A DNA stretch of 64,000 nucleotides. Origin: Eublepharis macularius. Lineage: Eukaryota > Chordata > Lepidosauria > Squamata > Eublepharidae. This document shows, in pieces, positions 36,968 through 47,698 of the stretch. The notes below the pieces were generated by a model. The model did not search any database and was not told where the DNA came from. It was given only the letters and a program-made list of their open reading frames with translations. Where the stretch lies: assembly GCF_028583425.1 (NCBI RefSeq), contig NC_072791.1:191308311-191372310 (forward strand), in the 5' to 3' direction. Positions within the stretch are counted from its first letter, which is position 1; each line of letters starts with the position of its first letter. A program made the translations under genes and the position numbers.

Positions 36968-38165
36968 CTGTATTTATTTATTCCATTTATTGACTTCCTT
37001 TATAACTAGACATGGGCACAGACTGGGAAAAAGCCAGTTTTATGGACCACGGACCATTCACAGACCTGCCCCGGTTCGCAGACCGGTTAGTTGGTCCATG
37101 GTCTGTCACTTCTGGGGGCCCTTGCACCACCCCCTTCGCACTTGGCCAAGATTGCATTTCAGACATCCGAGTTACAGACTCCTAAAGTGGCCACCCCCAG
37201 GAAACTTCCGGTACATAGAATAGGAGCCACAAATGCCAATTGACTTGCATTGGCTTGCAGTAATTGGCAGAGCCTTAGGCTAGTCCAACACCCCACAATC
37301 AAATAAGAAATGAAAGCGGGGGTGGGTGGGAATGAGACAGAAGAGTGAGCCCTCAAGGAGACCAATAAGTTTGCACCCAGAGACTGACTGCATCTCTGAG
37401 ACTGGGTTGGAGCACAACCCTAGGCTAGCCCACCACCCCTCAAGCAAATAAGAATTGAAAGGGGAAAAAAAGGAGAAACAAGAATGAGCCCTCAGCTGAG
37501 AAAACCCAATAAGCTTGCTCCCACCCAGAGCCTTGCTGCAACATAAGCCCCAAGCCTCCCTCTGGCACAATCTGAACAAGCAGTTCCTCCAAGCTGGTAA
37601 CCAGCTGGAAAGTGAAACCACAGCTCCGTGCTGTGTCTTATATACTAAATGCTCACATAGAGTAATGGGAGCTCTCTGGTTGGCAGCCAGAGCTGCCTAT
37701 CAAGGTTTTCAGGATGAGATTGGTGTGTTTCAAGGGCAGCAGAAGGTCTGCAGGCGGCTCCTACGTTGCCTAGGAAATTGCTTGCTTGCCACCAAGATGT
37801 CTGGTTTCACAGACCAACAGACTGACAGACCAGTCAAAGTTCATAGCATCCGTGAAAAATGGCATGTCCCACAACTCGCCGGCTTGCGAACACCAAACCG
37901 GCCTGGTCTGTGTAAAATTTTGGTCCATTTTTTGGTCTGTGCCCACCTCTATTTATAACTAACCTTTCTCACTTACAAGGAACAAAAGCTGTTTACACCA
38001 TTCTCCTCTCTATTTTATCTTCACAACAACCCTGTGAGGTGGGTTAGGCTAAGAGTGTGTGATTGACCCAAGATTGCCCAGCAAGCTTCCTTGGGAATTC
38101 AAGCCTCGGTTTTCCAGAACCGACTCTGACACTGTAACCACTACACCACACTGGCTCCCATTGGC
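36968..38165 (-). mobile_element. CORE-SINE split by a hAT element
   Basis: The tail part (36968-37006) and the rest (37952-38165: tttataactaacctttctc..ctgtgaggtgggttaggct..actacaccacactggctcc) form one SINE when 37007-37951 and one target copy are removed. The SINE is therefore older than the hAT insertion. Confidence 0.75.
37007..37951. mobile_element. Non-autonomous hAT element with one internal unit
   Basis: Ends tagacatgggcacagac and gtctgtgcccacctcta, with perfect 8-bp duplication tttataac (36999-37006, 37952-37959). It contains one copy of the ~125-bp unit (ctcacatagagtaatgggagc.., about 37650) that is tandem in 13958-14918 and 16313-16892. Confidence 0.9.
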
Positions 38166-38690
38166 TCCCAGTCAGGACTACCCAATGGGAACATGTCCGG
38201 CCTGTCCTGTAACAACTACATGTTTGTTTCCAAGTTCAATTCAAAGTCGTGATTATGACCTTTAAAATCCTTCACAGCCTAGAGTTCACATATATGTGCC
38301 CATGGGGGGGGGAGGCAACTATGGTTTCAGACTGCCACCTACTGGCTGCTCCCTCACTTAAGGTTGCCATTCTGGCATCAACTGAAGCTTGTTCCTTCCT
38401 TTCTATTGTAGTTCCCACTCTGAGAAGGTGAGGGGGCTTCCATAGGTAGAAGTCTTCATGTGGTGCTGGAAGACCATTTTATTTGCCAGGGATTTTAATG
38501 GTGTATAGGCTGCAGATATTTGGGGAGGGGGGAGGCTATTTTGTATGTTTAAAGTTTGCTATTTTAAATCATAAGCCACCTTGTGCCATGAGAAATAACA
38601 GGGTATTCATTTTAAACAAACAAACAAACAAACAAACAAACAAACAAACAAACAAACAAACAAACAAACAAACAAACAAACAAATATTTT
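38166..38690 (+). mobile_element. L2-like LINE 3' end with (AAAC)n tail
   Basis: Plus-strand pieces read HWLP, then FKILHSLEFTYM with frame breaks, the usual L2/CR1-type C-terminus. A 3' UTR with cataagccaccttg and an (AAAC)n tail of about 70 bp (38614-38684) follow. The frame is disrupted. Confidence 0.5.
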
Positions 38691-40070
38691 CTGTCTTCCC
38701 CTTCCTACTGCAACTCTTTGTGCCTTGTGAAAACCTACTCCTGATGATCAGGGGCCTATCAAGACAGGGGAGGATGTGAAACTGAATGTTGCAACTCAAA
38801 GGGGAAAATATGTTACTAGTAATCCTTGTATCTTCTGCTTGCACAATTAAGGGTTTGGATCCAATATACTGGGGTTTGCAATACTGAACATGTTCTTCTA
38901 TATGTTACCTGATCACTACTCATGTAAATTCAAATTTATTCATATTTTACTGGAAATCAAAAAGCTGCGCAAGAAGGGCATGATCCAGTCAAATTTCAGC
39001 ACATTTAAGCCCCCATTTATTTCAATGGGGTATTATCTACATGCTCTAATTGAAATCAGCCAAACTTAAATGTGCTTAGCTTTGGCCAGATTGTGTCCTA
39101 AATATTATATGTGTTTGAGTCAATAGACTGCCAAAACAGTTTTGTAGATGCTCTGAAAATGTCTAGATATTCACCAAGTTCTACCTCAACTAATTTTTGA
39201 AAGATTTTCCTATTTGTTGCATACTAGATATGGGTTTCAGTCCAAAACACAACGAAAGTTGAATGAATGTGACTACATTTTCTTTGTTATTTATCTGTTG
39301 TTACCATTGTTTCTTCCCATCCTTCAATCTTTGTTGTCCTTCCCATGGTTGAAGCTACTCTGCTAGGATGATTTTGTTTTGGTTTTGCATCTCTAGTTCT
39401 GTTATATACAGATAAAAGACCTGTAGATAAACTCAAGATCATTTCATTTGTAAAGATTATGCCACATTTAAAGGATGGCCATGTGAAAAAGCTTCAAGGC
39501 TGAAATTTTCAAACCACTTGCTCTAATGCACTTCTCTTAACACTGATGATCACTTCACCGTGGATAAAATGCGTGCAAAAGGTAACTCAGGCTGAAAAAG
39601 CAATTGACCTCCATGAGTGAAATGGTTGTGAGAATCAGTCCCTAACCTCTTCCCCTTCAGAGCTCTTCTTAGTTCATCTCCACTTGCCAAATAATTCTAA
39701 TTGGTTTCTTTTTCAAAATTATATACATAAGTCTTGTGGATAACCATGTGCCCTCTAGTGGTAAAAGGAGAGCTCCATGAAATTGCAGCATCCAGATTTT
39801 GAAATTATATTCTAAACAAGTATCTTGGGAATCCAAGTAAAACATGCAGCTACCTAAATTGACTAGTTAGACCATTTAAGAGAATGAAAAACCACTGGAC
39901 TGCTCTTATGTACATTTCTTAAAATGATACTGGTCTAGTGTACTTAAGTAAAAACCTGTTGGGGGCGGCGGGGGGCAAATAATATACCATTTTGGAAGTT
40001 TCATTATACTATATACCGGTAATATACCATATAACAGTAATATACCATTTTGGAAGCTTCATTTTCACAC
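38691..40070. other. No gene recognised
   Basis: A degraded foldback repeat (gcacatttaagccccc..tgtgcttagctttggcc) spans about 38997-39100. A 25-bp direct repeat (ataccattttggaagtttcatt) occurs at 39983 and 40043. Confidence 0.4.
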
Positions 40071-40140
40071 CTAAAATAGAAATAATGTGCGGAATTTCTG
40101 CTAACTGTGCAGGACACTTTGTCATAAGAAAAGAATATTC
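40071..40140 (-). pseudogene. PLA2R1: Candidate PLA2R1-like exon: CTLD4-CTLD5 linker
   Basis: Seventy bases, acceptor CCTGCCAAAG and donor TTTTAG|GTGTGA. It starts with two bases, fitting the single base left by the exon at 40419. It ends with two, fitting a one-base start of the exon at 36598. It encodes IFFSYDKVSC and HYFYF, which loosely follow the PLA2R1 linker before the AEY motif. Support is phase and length more than sequence. A direct join of 40419 to 36596 is the alternative. Confidence 0.4.
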
Positions 40141-40418
40141 CTTTGGCAGGTGTGTTGTACATTTATTGACCAATTTCGATTAATACATTTAAATTTTTTT
40201 TTACTACTGAATAAAATATTCTGATATTAAGTTCAGAATAAATAAACTATTACATACCATTTAAGTCTGATAGCAATGCATCATTATAAGTGAGGATGTA
40301 CTTGACTTTAAAACTAGATCAGTTTGCCAGGTTCAACCACCCTGTTCTCTTTTTTAAAATATTAATTGCTGTTCCAGAAATTACACATACTAGAAACAGA
40401 ATTAATAAACAGTTCTAC

Positions 40419-40532
40419 TTTTTGGCATTTTGCATATCCATTCATGCTCTGAGCTGCAATGAAGCGGCAAGATTGTTCTGTTAATTTTATATGCAGCATA
40501 ATTCCTCACAGCATCTTCAGCGTAAGCGTTCC
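40419..40532 (-). pseudogene. PLA2R1: PLA2R1-like exon: C-terminal end of CTLD4
   Basis: One hundred and fourteen bases, acceptor ATCTGCCTTTTTAG and donor AAAAA|GTAGAA (weak after GT). It encodes NAYAEDAVRNYAAYK, then ILPLHCSSEHEWICKMPK. This matches the end of PLA2R1 CTLD4 closely, including the WICK terminal Cys. The upstream conserved Cys of the domain reads Tyr (NYAAYK), so one CTLD4 disulfide would be missing. It needs a preceding exon that ends with one base, which was not located between this exon and 42255. Confidence 0.75.
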
Positions 40533-40639
40533 CTAAAAAGGCAGATGAAATCTGCCATAGAACAGTGTATTATTCTGGATAAACCAAGTTTTGAAAGAGA
40601 CAAAAATAATCACATGTTGCATCTTTGGGCGGGAGGTGG

Positions 40640-40770
40640 GATGTACATGTGAAGTTGCCTTACACCAAGTCAGACCATGGTTTACCTAGATCGGTATTGA
40701 TTGGTTTTGCCTGCTCTGACTGGCAGCAGTTCTCCAGAGTCTCAGGCAGAGAAACGTCTATCCCAACACC
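40640..40770. mobile_element. SINE body fragment
   Basis: The stretch aagttgccttacaccaagtcagacc..actggcagcagttctccagagtctcaggcagag matches the body of a tRNA-headed squamate SINE whose head lies outside this fragment. Confidence 0.45.
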
Positions 40771-42254
40771 TGCTTCCCGAGATACTTTTACGTGGAGATG
40801 TATAGTAATGACTATACAGCTACACCATTATTGGCCATTTCTGGCCATTCTACAGTTGGTTTGTTACACTACATTTGCACTCAATGAAAAATATACATTA
40901 GTATCTATAGCGAGGGGAATCCTATTTCTTTCTGTGAGCTACGTGGAAGCCTAGTTTATGTCAGTGTTCTCAAAATAGTCTTAGTAGTAGAGAGGATTCA
41001 ATCATCTTCCTAGTAGCCTTCCTTCAACTGAAGTGGCTCTTCCTTTAACAGGCAGGGCTCCTTACGCTGGAGGAAGGCTTCAAACTTTGCTCAGTGGACT
41101 GGTAGGATAGTAGTGCAATCCAACCCAGCAGCGGCGGCAGCAGCAACAGCAGCAGCAATAACAACAACACAATGATTTGTAACATGTTGTGGGCACACAC
41201 CTGAAGCATTTATATTGTTGGTAATAGGCAACAACCTTCAGACTTGTTACTTTACAGTAAGCCAGGGAAAAATGATACTCGTGTCAGAAGTAATTAGTGA
41301 AATAATTTTAAATGAATGGCTTGAGGAATGCAGCCAAAATTCAATTTTTTAAAAGTGGCTGTGAAGTAATTAGCTCCTCATTATGTATTTTAATTATTTT
41401 TTATGACCCTGACATTGTAAATTTCTTTTGAATGCCGTTGGTTAAAATCTGATCCCCTAAGGTGTATAATATACACCTGTGTTTAAACTGTGATAGAAGA
41501 TATAGACTGAATCTAGTTTTAATAATAATAATAACATTCAATTTATATACTGCCCCTCAGGATGACTTAACACCCACTCAAAGCAGTTTACGAAGTATGT
41601 TATCATTATCCCCACAACAATAATCATCCCGTGAGGTGGGTGGGGCTGAGAGAGCTCCTAGAAGCTGTGACTGACCAAAGGTCACCCAGCTGGCTTCAAG
41701 TGGAAGAGTGAGGAATCAAACCCAGTTCTTCAGATTAGAATCCTGTGCTCTTAACCACTACACCAAACTGGCTTTTGAATAGACTGGACATTTATTGTCA
41801 ATGAAGTAAGCTACAAGTTACACAAAAGTGCAACAAAGCATAGGTTTTGTGTGTGTGTGTCAAGCAGGCTCAAGAGGCTGCTACTGATTGGGATAAGTGA
41901 TGCTTGATGCTTCCCCTACTGTTCATTTTACTCTAAGAATCATACTCCAAAACTCATTCCCCGCTAGAGTTCCAGATGTGTTTCTTAGAGTTCAACATGC
42001 ATAACTTGTAGGTTTGCTTATATTCTTTCCAAATACAAGAATCAAATGGAATAGCAACATGGATGTCGAAGGCAGCCTATATCCTCTTGGATTTACACAA
42101 TGTACCATTACAGTATTCTTAAACTGAAAAGGAAGTGTGGAGGAGCTCTTTGTCCATTCAGATAGGACAATGAAAATAGCAAATGTTCTGGAGCCAATGC
42201 TCTGTTTTTTTAAATTATATAAAGCTTTTCTGATATCATTTAATATAAACATAC
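40771..42254. other. Intron with repeats; a CTLD4 exon is missing here
   Basis: Phases of the exons at 42255 and 40532 require at least one exon in this interval carrying the WIG core of CTLD4, and I could not find it. A weak candidate is a minus-strand frame around 42130-42200 (FAIFIVLSEWTKSSSTLPF), but no donor fits. A trinucleotide AGC/AAC run lies at 41130-41170. Confidence 0.4.
41523..41776 (-). mobile_element. Full-length MIR-like CORE-SINE
   Basis: Near twin of 22791-23033, with complete tRNA-head complement, core and TAATAATAA tail. Confidence 0.85.
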
Positions 42255-42399
42255 TTGCAAAATATCAAGTTTAAAAGTTTGTTCAAAAAATCCTCTTCCG
42301 GGGCATTTTTAAAACCTGCAAGATGGGATCTATAACCTTGACACAATGTTTCTACTTCATCCCAAGATCTTTTCATCAATACTTTTCACTGTGAAATAC
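42255..42399 (-). pseudogene. PLA2R1: PLA2R1-like exon: N-terminal part of CTLD4, frameshifted
   Basis: One hundred and forty-five bases, acceptor ATTGCACAG and donor TGCAA|GTATGT. The first six codons read VFHSEK. After a missing base at 42381/42382 the other frame reads LMKRSWDEVETLC, then HLAGFKNAPEEDFLNKLL. Both pieces match one continuous PLA2R1 CTLD4 stretch, so a single-base deletion is the simplest reading. An alternative acceptor at AAAAG could rescue the frame but has no pyrimidine tract. It starts in phase 0, matching the exon before. An LTR-like insertion begins 12-18 bases upstream of its acceptor. Confidence 0.7.
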
Positions 42400-42417
42400 C
42401 TGTGCAATAACATTAAG

Positions 42418-43468
42418 TGTCCAGGGTCTGAGTCCCAGCCCCCAGACTTGCCAGGAGGGAACAGTTGGAGGCAACCGGGAGGCAGCGGCCCTGCCACCCC
42501 AGCCAGCAACCTGGTCCAGAACCTGCCTACTCCAGGGGGAAGGGGTGAAAGGCCAAAGCCTCAGAGGGCTGGAGGGAGCAGGGAGAGACCAGCTAGTCCC
42601 ACCCTCCAGGGGGAAGAGAGGGGGCTAAGCAGGCCAGAGGAAAAGGGCCAAGGCAGGGGGAATAGGGGCCCAGCAGCAGCCCAAACAGAGCCCTTACCAG
42701 CCAAGGAGGAGAACCAGCCACTACAGCCCAGAGCCACATCCCGGCTAGAGGACAGTAGCTTGGCTCAGGAATTGCTAGGAGCCAAGCCCCTCCAGGTGGA
42801 GCTGCCACAGGCATTCTGGGGGAGGAGATGGGTAGCCCCGCCCAGCATCAATGAGCAGGCAGCCCAGAAGGTGGCCAGGGCAATTCCTCGCGAGCAAGGC
42901 CAGGGAAGCTCAGCAGCACAGAAGCCGGCTGGGGCAGCTCCTCGTGAGCAAGGCCAGGCAAGTTCAGCAGCTCAAAGGCCTACTGGGGCAGCTCCTCATG
43001 AGCAAGGCCAAGGAGACCTCAGCTGGGGATGGCTCACATTCAACCCCACCTGCCAGCAAGGCAAGGAAGCCTAGAAGGGATTAGTGATAGGAGGGAAACA
43101 CCTGAGGGAAGGCACAGCTGGGCCAAGTCAGGAGAGGGACCAAGCCTGGAAGGAGGGCGGGGCAGAGAAAGGAAACCCTATAAAGGGTGGCTAGGAAGAG
43201 CTCTGAGGTGGTGGGTGTAAGGAGTGATGGTGTGGAATGAGAGCAGAGCCGTGTGAGAGTGGAGGCTTGGAGGAGAGTTCTGGGAGGAGGAGATGATGGA
43301 GGATGCAGGGGGTGAGCAGGCCAGCGAGTGGACTGAGAGGGAGTCTGGGTGATGTATACTGCCCCTCCTTCCACAGAGCAGGGTCCTGCAGCATCCCTGG
43401 CGCCCCTATGATGGCAGGGTCGGCCCAGCCAGCGCCCTGCCCAGTGGTGGCAGCGGCAAGCCCTGACA
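42418..43468 (-). mobile_element. LTR-like insertion next to a splice acceptor (strand uncertain)
   Basis: A GC-rich ~1.05-kb block starts tgtccaggg and ends ccctgaca. It has three tandem units around gcagctcctcgtgagcaagg (42877-43015) and a TATA box (accctataaaggg, ~43178) in the plus direction. The heptamer caataac flanks it (42405-42411, 43467-43473), which may be the target duplication if the element begins at 42412. The open frame is a low-complexity Pro/Gln-rich product of the repeats, not a gene. If TATA is used as guide the element points to the plus strand. Confidence 0.5.
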
Positions 43469-43709
43469 ATAACCACAACAAAATACAGTTTGAATTGTAC
43501 TTCATCTAGCCATCATGTGAAAAAAGACTTAAAATAGTACTACTTATGCTCAAACTCTGCCAAATTCCTATCTGGAAGAAACTATTGATAGATCTACATT
43601 GTTTTAGTTTACATTGTATTATTATGTTACATTGGAACAAGATAATAGTAATGGAATTCTAGATCCAAGTTACTGGACTTCTCAATAAGACCCCCCCCCC
43701 ATTTTTCAC

Positions 43710-43927
43710 CTTGTAGCAATTGAACATACTATGTTTTGATTCTCATCCAACAGCACAAATATTTAATGATTCTTTAAAATGTGGTTCCTCAAAATCAAGC
43801 TGATTTTGTCCATTGAACTTGGCTTCTTGCTCGCACAATGACATAGCCTCGAAGCTAGTACAGTTTCCCACCTCCCAAACAGCAATGGCTTTCTCCAGCC
43901 TCATTATAATACACCCTCCAGGATACC
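43710..43927 (-). pseudogene. PLA2R1: PLA2R1-like exon: end of CTLD3 plus linker, with in-frame TGA
   Basis: Two hundred and eighteen bases, acceptor TTCTTCCTCCACTGCAG and donor TACAAG|GTGAAA, starting with two bases and ending in phase 0. It encodes YPGGCIIM, then AVWEVGNC, then EAMSLCEQ, the C-terminal half of CTLD3 with its Cys pair, followed by the linker to CTLD4. In the linker the two Cys have the PLA2R1 spacing of 12 residues, and the Trp between them is TGA (43743-43745). Both flanking frames continue normally after the stop, so this looks like a point nonsense mutation. The 344-bp L1 flanking repeat begins only 13 bases upstream of this acceptor in gene orientation. Confidence 0.75.
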
Positions 43928-43940
43928 CTGCAGTGGAGGA

Positions 43941-44284
43941 AGAAAAAGCATTTAGGTAAAATTATTTTGTCCCCAAGGGGATATCTGATTATTGGTTGGT
44001 AACCTTTTCCTGTTCAAGGTGAGAAGAGTTTTGAGATGATATGTCTGTCATGTGTTTTTTGTGACTCCCAGTGCTATTCTAAAGAAAGCTATACCCTTTA
44101 AATCCCTTTGGCTTTAGAAGGGGATTAAATCTGTCTAGGATTGCATTATAAACATGTTAGTACAGTATTATTGATCTTATGCTAATGTTAAAATAAATAA
44201 ATTCACCCCATTTTTCATTTTGGTTTCTGATTCCAAGTAACTCCTATGGCCTATTCATTCTCATCAAAAATTTGGTACTGTCTA
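43941..44284. repeat. Left copy of 344/349-bp direct repeat flanking L1
   Basis: The sequence starting agaaaaagcatttagg and ending ggtactgtcta is repeated at 47699-48047. The two copies differ by three substitutions and two indels (3 and 2 bases), about 99% identity excluding indels. It contains a degraded foldback repeat (44062-44150). It lies just outside the PLA2R1-like acceptor at 43928. Confidence 0.95.
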
Positions 44285-47200
44285 TTTAATAAAATACTTT
44301 ATTGTTTTATTCTGAATATAACAAGCCGTCACCAACATCACCCGTGAAGGGACCTCCAGGCGGTAGATACATAAATATTATTCCATACAATATTATTTCA
44401 TATTCACATTACTCCCTGTACAACTCATTCCACTTAGCCTTATAATTAAATTAATCTCTCAATTTCCTATTAACTGACTAATCATCCCAAATTGTTTAAA
44501 CGTTTCTAAGTACCCCACCATCCTTCTAAACCAATTCTCCTCTTGTTCCCTAACCTTTAACCCATTCATTCTACGTATCTTCATTGTAAGGTACTCTAAA
44601 ACTATTATATTATTCATATTTCCCCTCCAGTGATTAATTGTCAATTCCTCAGCTTCTTTCCAATTCCTTGCTATAACCTGTCTTGCTGCTACTAACATCA
44701 AATTTATCCACTTAGATTCCTCTCTTAACCTTAGCCCTATTCCATCCAAATTAATAAGTGCCATTGCTTTAGATATACTTACCCTTCTTCTCACTATCCT
44801 TGACATTTCCATACCAATTTGATCCCAAAACTTTTTTACTAAAGGACAGTCCCACCACATGTGACTGAACGTTCCCAATTCTCCACATTTCCTCCAACAA
44901 TTTTTACTCCCCGATTTTGAAATATAATATAACTTAACCGGTGTATAGTATCATTTCTGTATCATCTTCAGACCTTGCTCCTGCATTAACCTAGATGTAG
45001 TAACTAAAGGAGGTAACCTAAACATCATTTCCCACTCTTCATCCCTAATTTTACCTTGAATATCTATTTCCCAATATTCCTTCAAGAATTCTCTTGGTGA
45101 CTCCCCTGTGCCTAATAAAACCTTATACAATTTTGAAACTATTTTTGTCTTATCTTCTCCATACTCTTTCACCAATTTTTCAAAGGGAGTAATTAATCTT
45201 TTACCAATATCGTTAATTTCTTCCTCCTTCAACAAGGAGGAAATTTGTTTTTTTTGCAGCCAATTAATCCTACTCAAAATATTATTCTCCTCTTCCACCA
45301 TCCCTTCTGTTCCCCACACCTTTTTCAACTCTGTAATCGTCATCTTCTTTAATTTATCTCCTACCTCCTTTGACACTGATCCCCTCAACGGGGCAAATTT
45401 ATCATAATACCACATTTTGGTAAGAGGTGATATCCCTGGGGTGAGCTCTTTTTTCCACTTCTCCCATACCCAACAGGGTCCCTGAAAAGTTGATAATTTG
45501 TCACCTATCTTCTTCCTCCTTTTCCTCCTATCAAACAAGCTTTCCTTTCCCCCTACTACCTCAGAATTTTCCCGTTCTATCCAACCAATGTCTTCTCCTA
45601 ACTCACCCTCCAACCAAATCATTAGATGCCTTAATTGATATGCATCGTAATACAAACTAATATTGGGAATCCCCCATCTTTTATTCCATAATATCTATAC
45701 CTACCCGCCGTCCTTGGTTTCTTAGATGCAAAAACAAATCTATCTATAGCTCCTTGCCACTTCTTCAATATATATCCTGGTATATGCCAAGGTAGTACAT
45801 AGAAAAGGTAAGTCAACCTAGGAACTAAAACCATTTTAACCATCGCATTCCTTGTACTAATTGAATCTTTCCTCCTCCCCCAAACTCTCATTTTATCTTG
45901 AATTCCACTCCAAATTCTTTTAAAATTATACTCAAATATTTTTTATCATTCCTAGGAATATTAACCCCTAAATACTTCACTATTTTGTTTGCTATAGGAA
46001 TCCCCAAAGTTTTAGAAGCTGCTAATTGTATTTTTGGTTTAACATTAAAACACATCATTGAAGATTTTGAAAAGTTCACTTTCAACCCTGACACCTCTTC
46101 AAATTCCTGTAATACCTTTTTTAACGGGACCGTTGCGGACTCCAAATCCTTAATTGTCACCATCATGTCATCTGCATACAATGTTAACAGATTCCCATCT
46201 ACTTTCCCTTTCCCTGGGACTTCAAAACCTACTATTCCTTTATTCTTTTTTAATTTAAGCACCAACGGCTCCAGTGCTAAAATAAATAACATAGGAGATA
46301 GAGGGCAGCCCTACTTCGTACCATTCAATACTTGAACATACCCCACTGCTGATCCACTAACTCCTACCATCGCCTTAGACTTGGTATATATTGCCTTAAT
46401 CATGTTTTGAAATTTCACCCCAAATTTATACTTTTGAAATATATTTTCCATATACATCCAATCCACCGAATCAAATGCTTTATAAATATCCAACGCCATA
46501 AGCGTAAGAGGCAATCCCTTATTTTTAGCTAAATAGATCATACCTATCACCTTCCTAACCGCTTCTACCAAATAATTCTGAGGCATAAACCCAAATTGAT
46601 CTTTCCCTATCAATTGTGTTATACATTTTTTAAGCCTCATTGCCATAACTTTTGCAAATATTCGATAATCCATATTGGTGATAGAAATTGGCCTATATGA
46701 ATCCCTTAGAGTCTGATCCTTTCCCAATTCAGGGATTAACACCAACCTCGACTCTAACCATGTAGGTGGGGTAGCGGATCTGTCCAGAATTCCTTGAAAC
46801 ACTTCAGTCACATGTGGCACCAATATGTCCTTAAAATGCTTATAAAACACCGCATTGAACCCATCTAATCCAGGTGCCGATTGCACGTTCATAGAGTCTA
46901 TAGCCATCTTAACTTCTTCTTCCATTATATTCTTATCTAATTCCCATCTACTTTCCTCACTCAATTCTGGGAATTCAACTCCCTCGCAAAATTGTTCTAT
47001 ATCACAATTTTTAATTCCTTTGTTTGCATACAGTTTATTATAAAAATCTAAAAAGTTCTCCAATATCTTTTTAGGTTCAGTTTCCAACTCCCCTTTATCA
47101 TCCCTAATTGCCCTTATGTTTTTCCTTACCTGGAGATTCTTAACTTCATTTGCTAATATTTTCCCTCCTTTCCCTTCAAACTCATAATACTTCTGTTTAC

Positions 47201-47698
47201 TATACCATAATTTTAAGGTGGTCCTGTTAACATCTAATACATTCAGCTCTTCTCTTTTCCTATTTACTTGTTCCCTATCCTTCTTCTTCTTAGATTTCCT
47301 AAATTTCTCCTCCAATACCCTAACTTCTTCTTTTACTTCTTTAATCTTCCTATCTTTACCTTTCTTCAATCTCACCAAATTCTGCATACATACTCCTCTT
47401 ACAGTAGCTTTCATTGCTTCCCATCTTATTGTCAATGACATATCTGATTTTTTATTCTCCACAAAATAGCATTCTATTGCTTTTTTAATGTTACCCTTGC
47501 TTACTTCATCTGCAACTACCCATGGGTTAAACTTCCAAAAATAAGGCCTATTAAAATGACCTACTTGCAAAAACACTGAAACAGGGGCATGGTCTGTAAT
47601 TTTAATCATTCCAATATCCATATCTTTCACCCAGTTCCTTACTTCCTGAGAAATTAAAATACCATCCAGTCTTAAATAAGTTCCATGTACACCAGAGT
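44285..47698 (-). mobile_element. 5'-truncated L1 retrotransposon
   Basis: A 3.4-kb minus-strand LINE. It begins inside the endonuclease domain (SGVHGTYLRLDGIL, then ITDHAPV), continues through the reverse transcriptase and C-terminal region, and ends with two AATAAA signals within 60 bases of the 3' junction and no long poly(A). ORF1 and most of the endonuclease are missing. It lies in the intron upstream of the exon at 43927, in the same orientation as the PLA2R1-like gene. Long direct repeats abut both ends exactly. Confidence 0.93.
44459..47694 (-). pseudogene. L1 ORF2 remnant (endonuclease end, reverse transcriptase, C-terminal domain)
   Basis: Reading on the minus strand: endonuclease motif TDHAPV (~47590). 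RT block with SYRPISITN (~46690), DIYKAFDSVDW (~46480) and YADDMM (~46170). C-terminal Cys-rich segment ending GTFSHMWWDCP (~44860). Four breaks separate these: a Q-to-TAG change at 46311-46313 just before GCPLSP, a one-base loss in the A run near 45940, a one-base loss in the C run 45671-45675, and a W-to-TGA change at 44951-44953 before YYTP. The element cannot make a full protein, but damage is light, consistent with a recent insertion. Confidence 0.9.

Noticed and set aside
38569..38844. Minus-strand frame with repeated FVCL
   Set aside because: Translation of the (AAAC)n microsatellite.
42130..42200. Possible missing CTLD4 exon (FAIFIVLSEW..)
   Set aside because: Similarity is faint and no donor gives the phase needed by the exon at 40532.
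42346..43074. 242-codon plus-strand frame rich in Pro, Gln and Ala
   Set aside because: It lies inside the LTR-like GC-rich insertion, is made of tandem units, and overlaps the splice acceptor of the minus-strand receptor exon. No recognisable domain.
45108..47469. Plus-strand open frames across 45-47 kb
   Set aside because: They are antisense shadows of the L1 ORF2.
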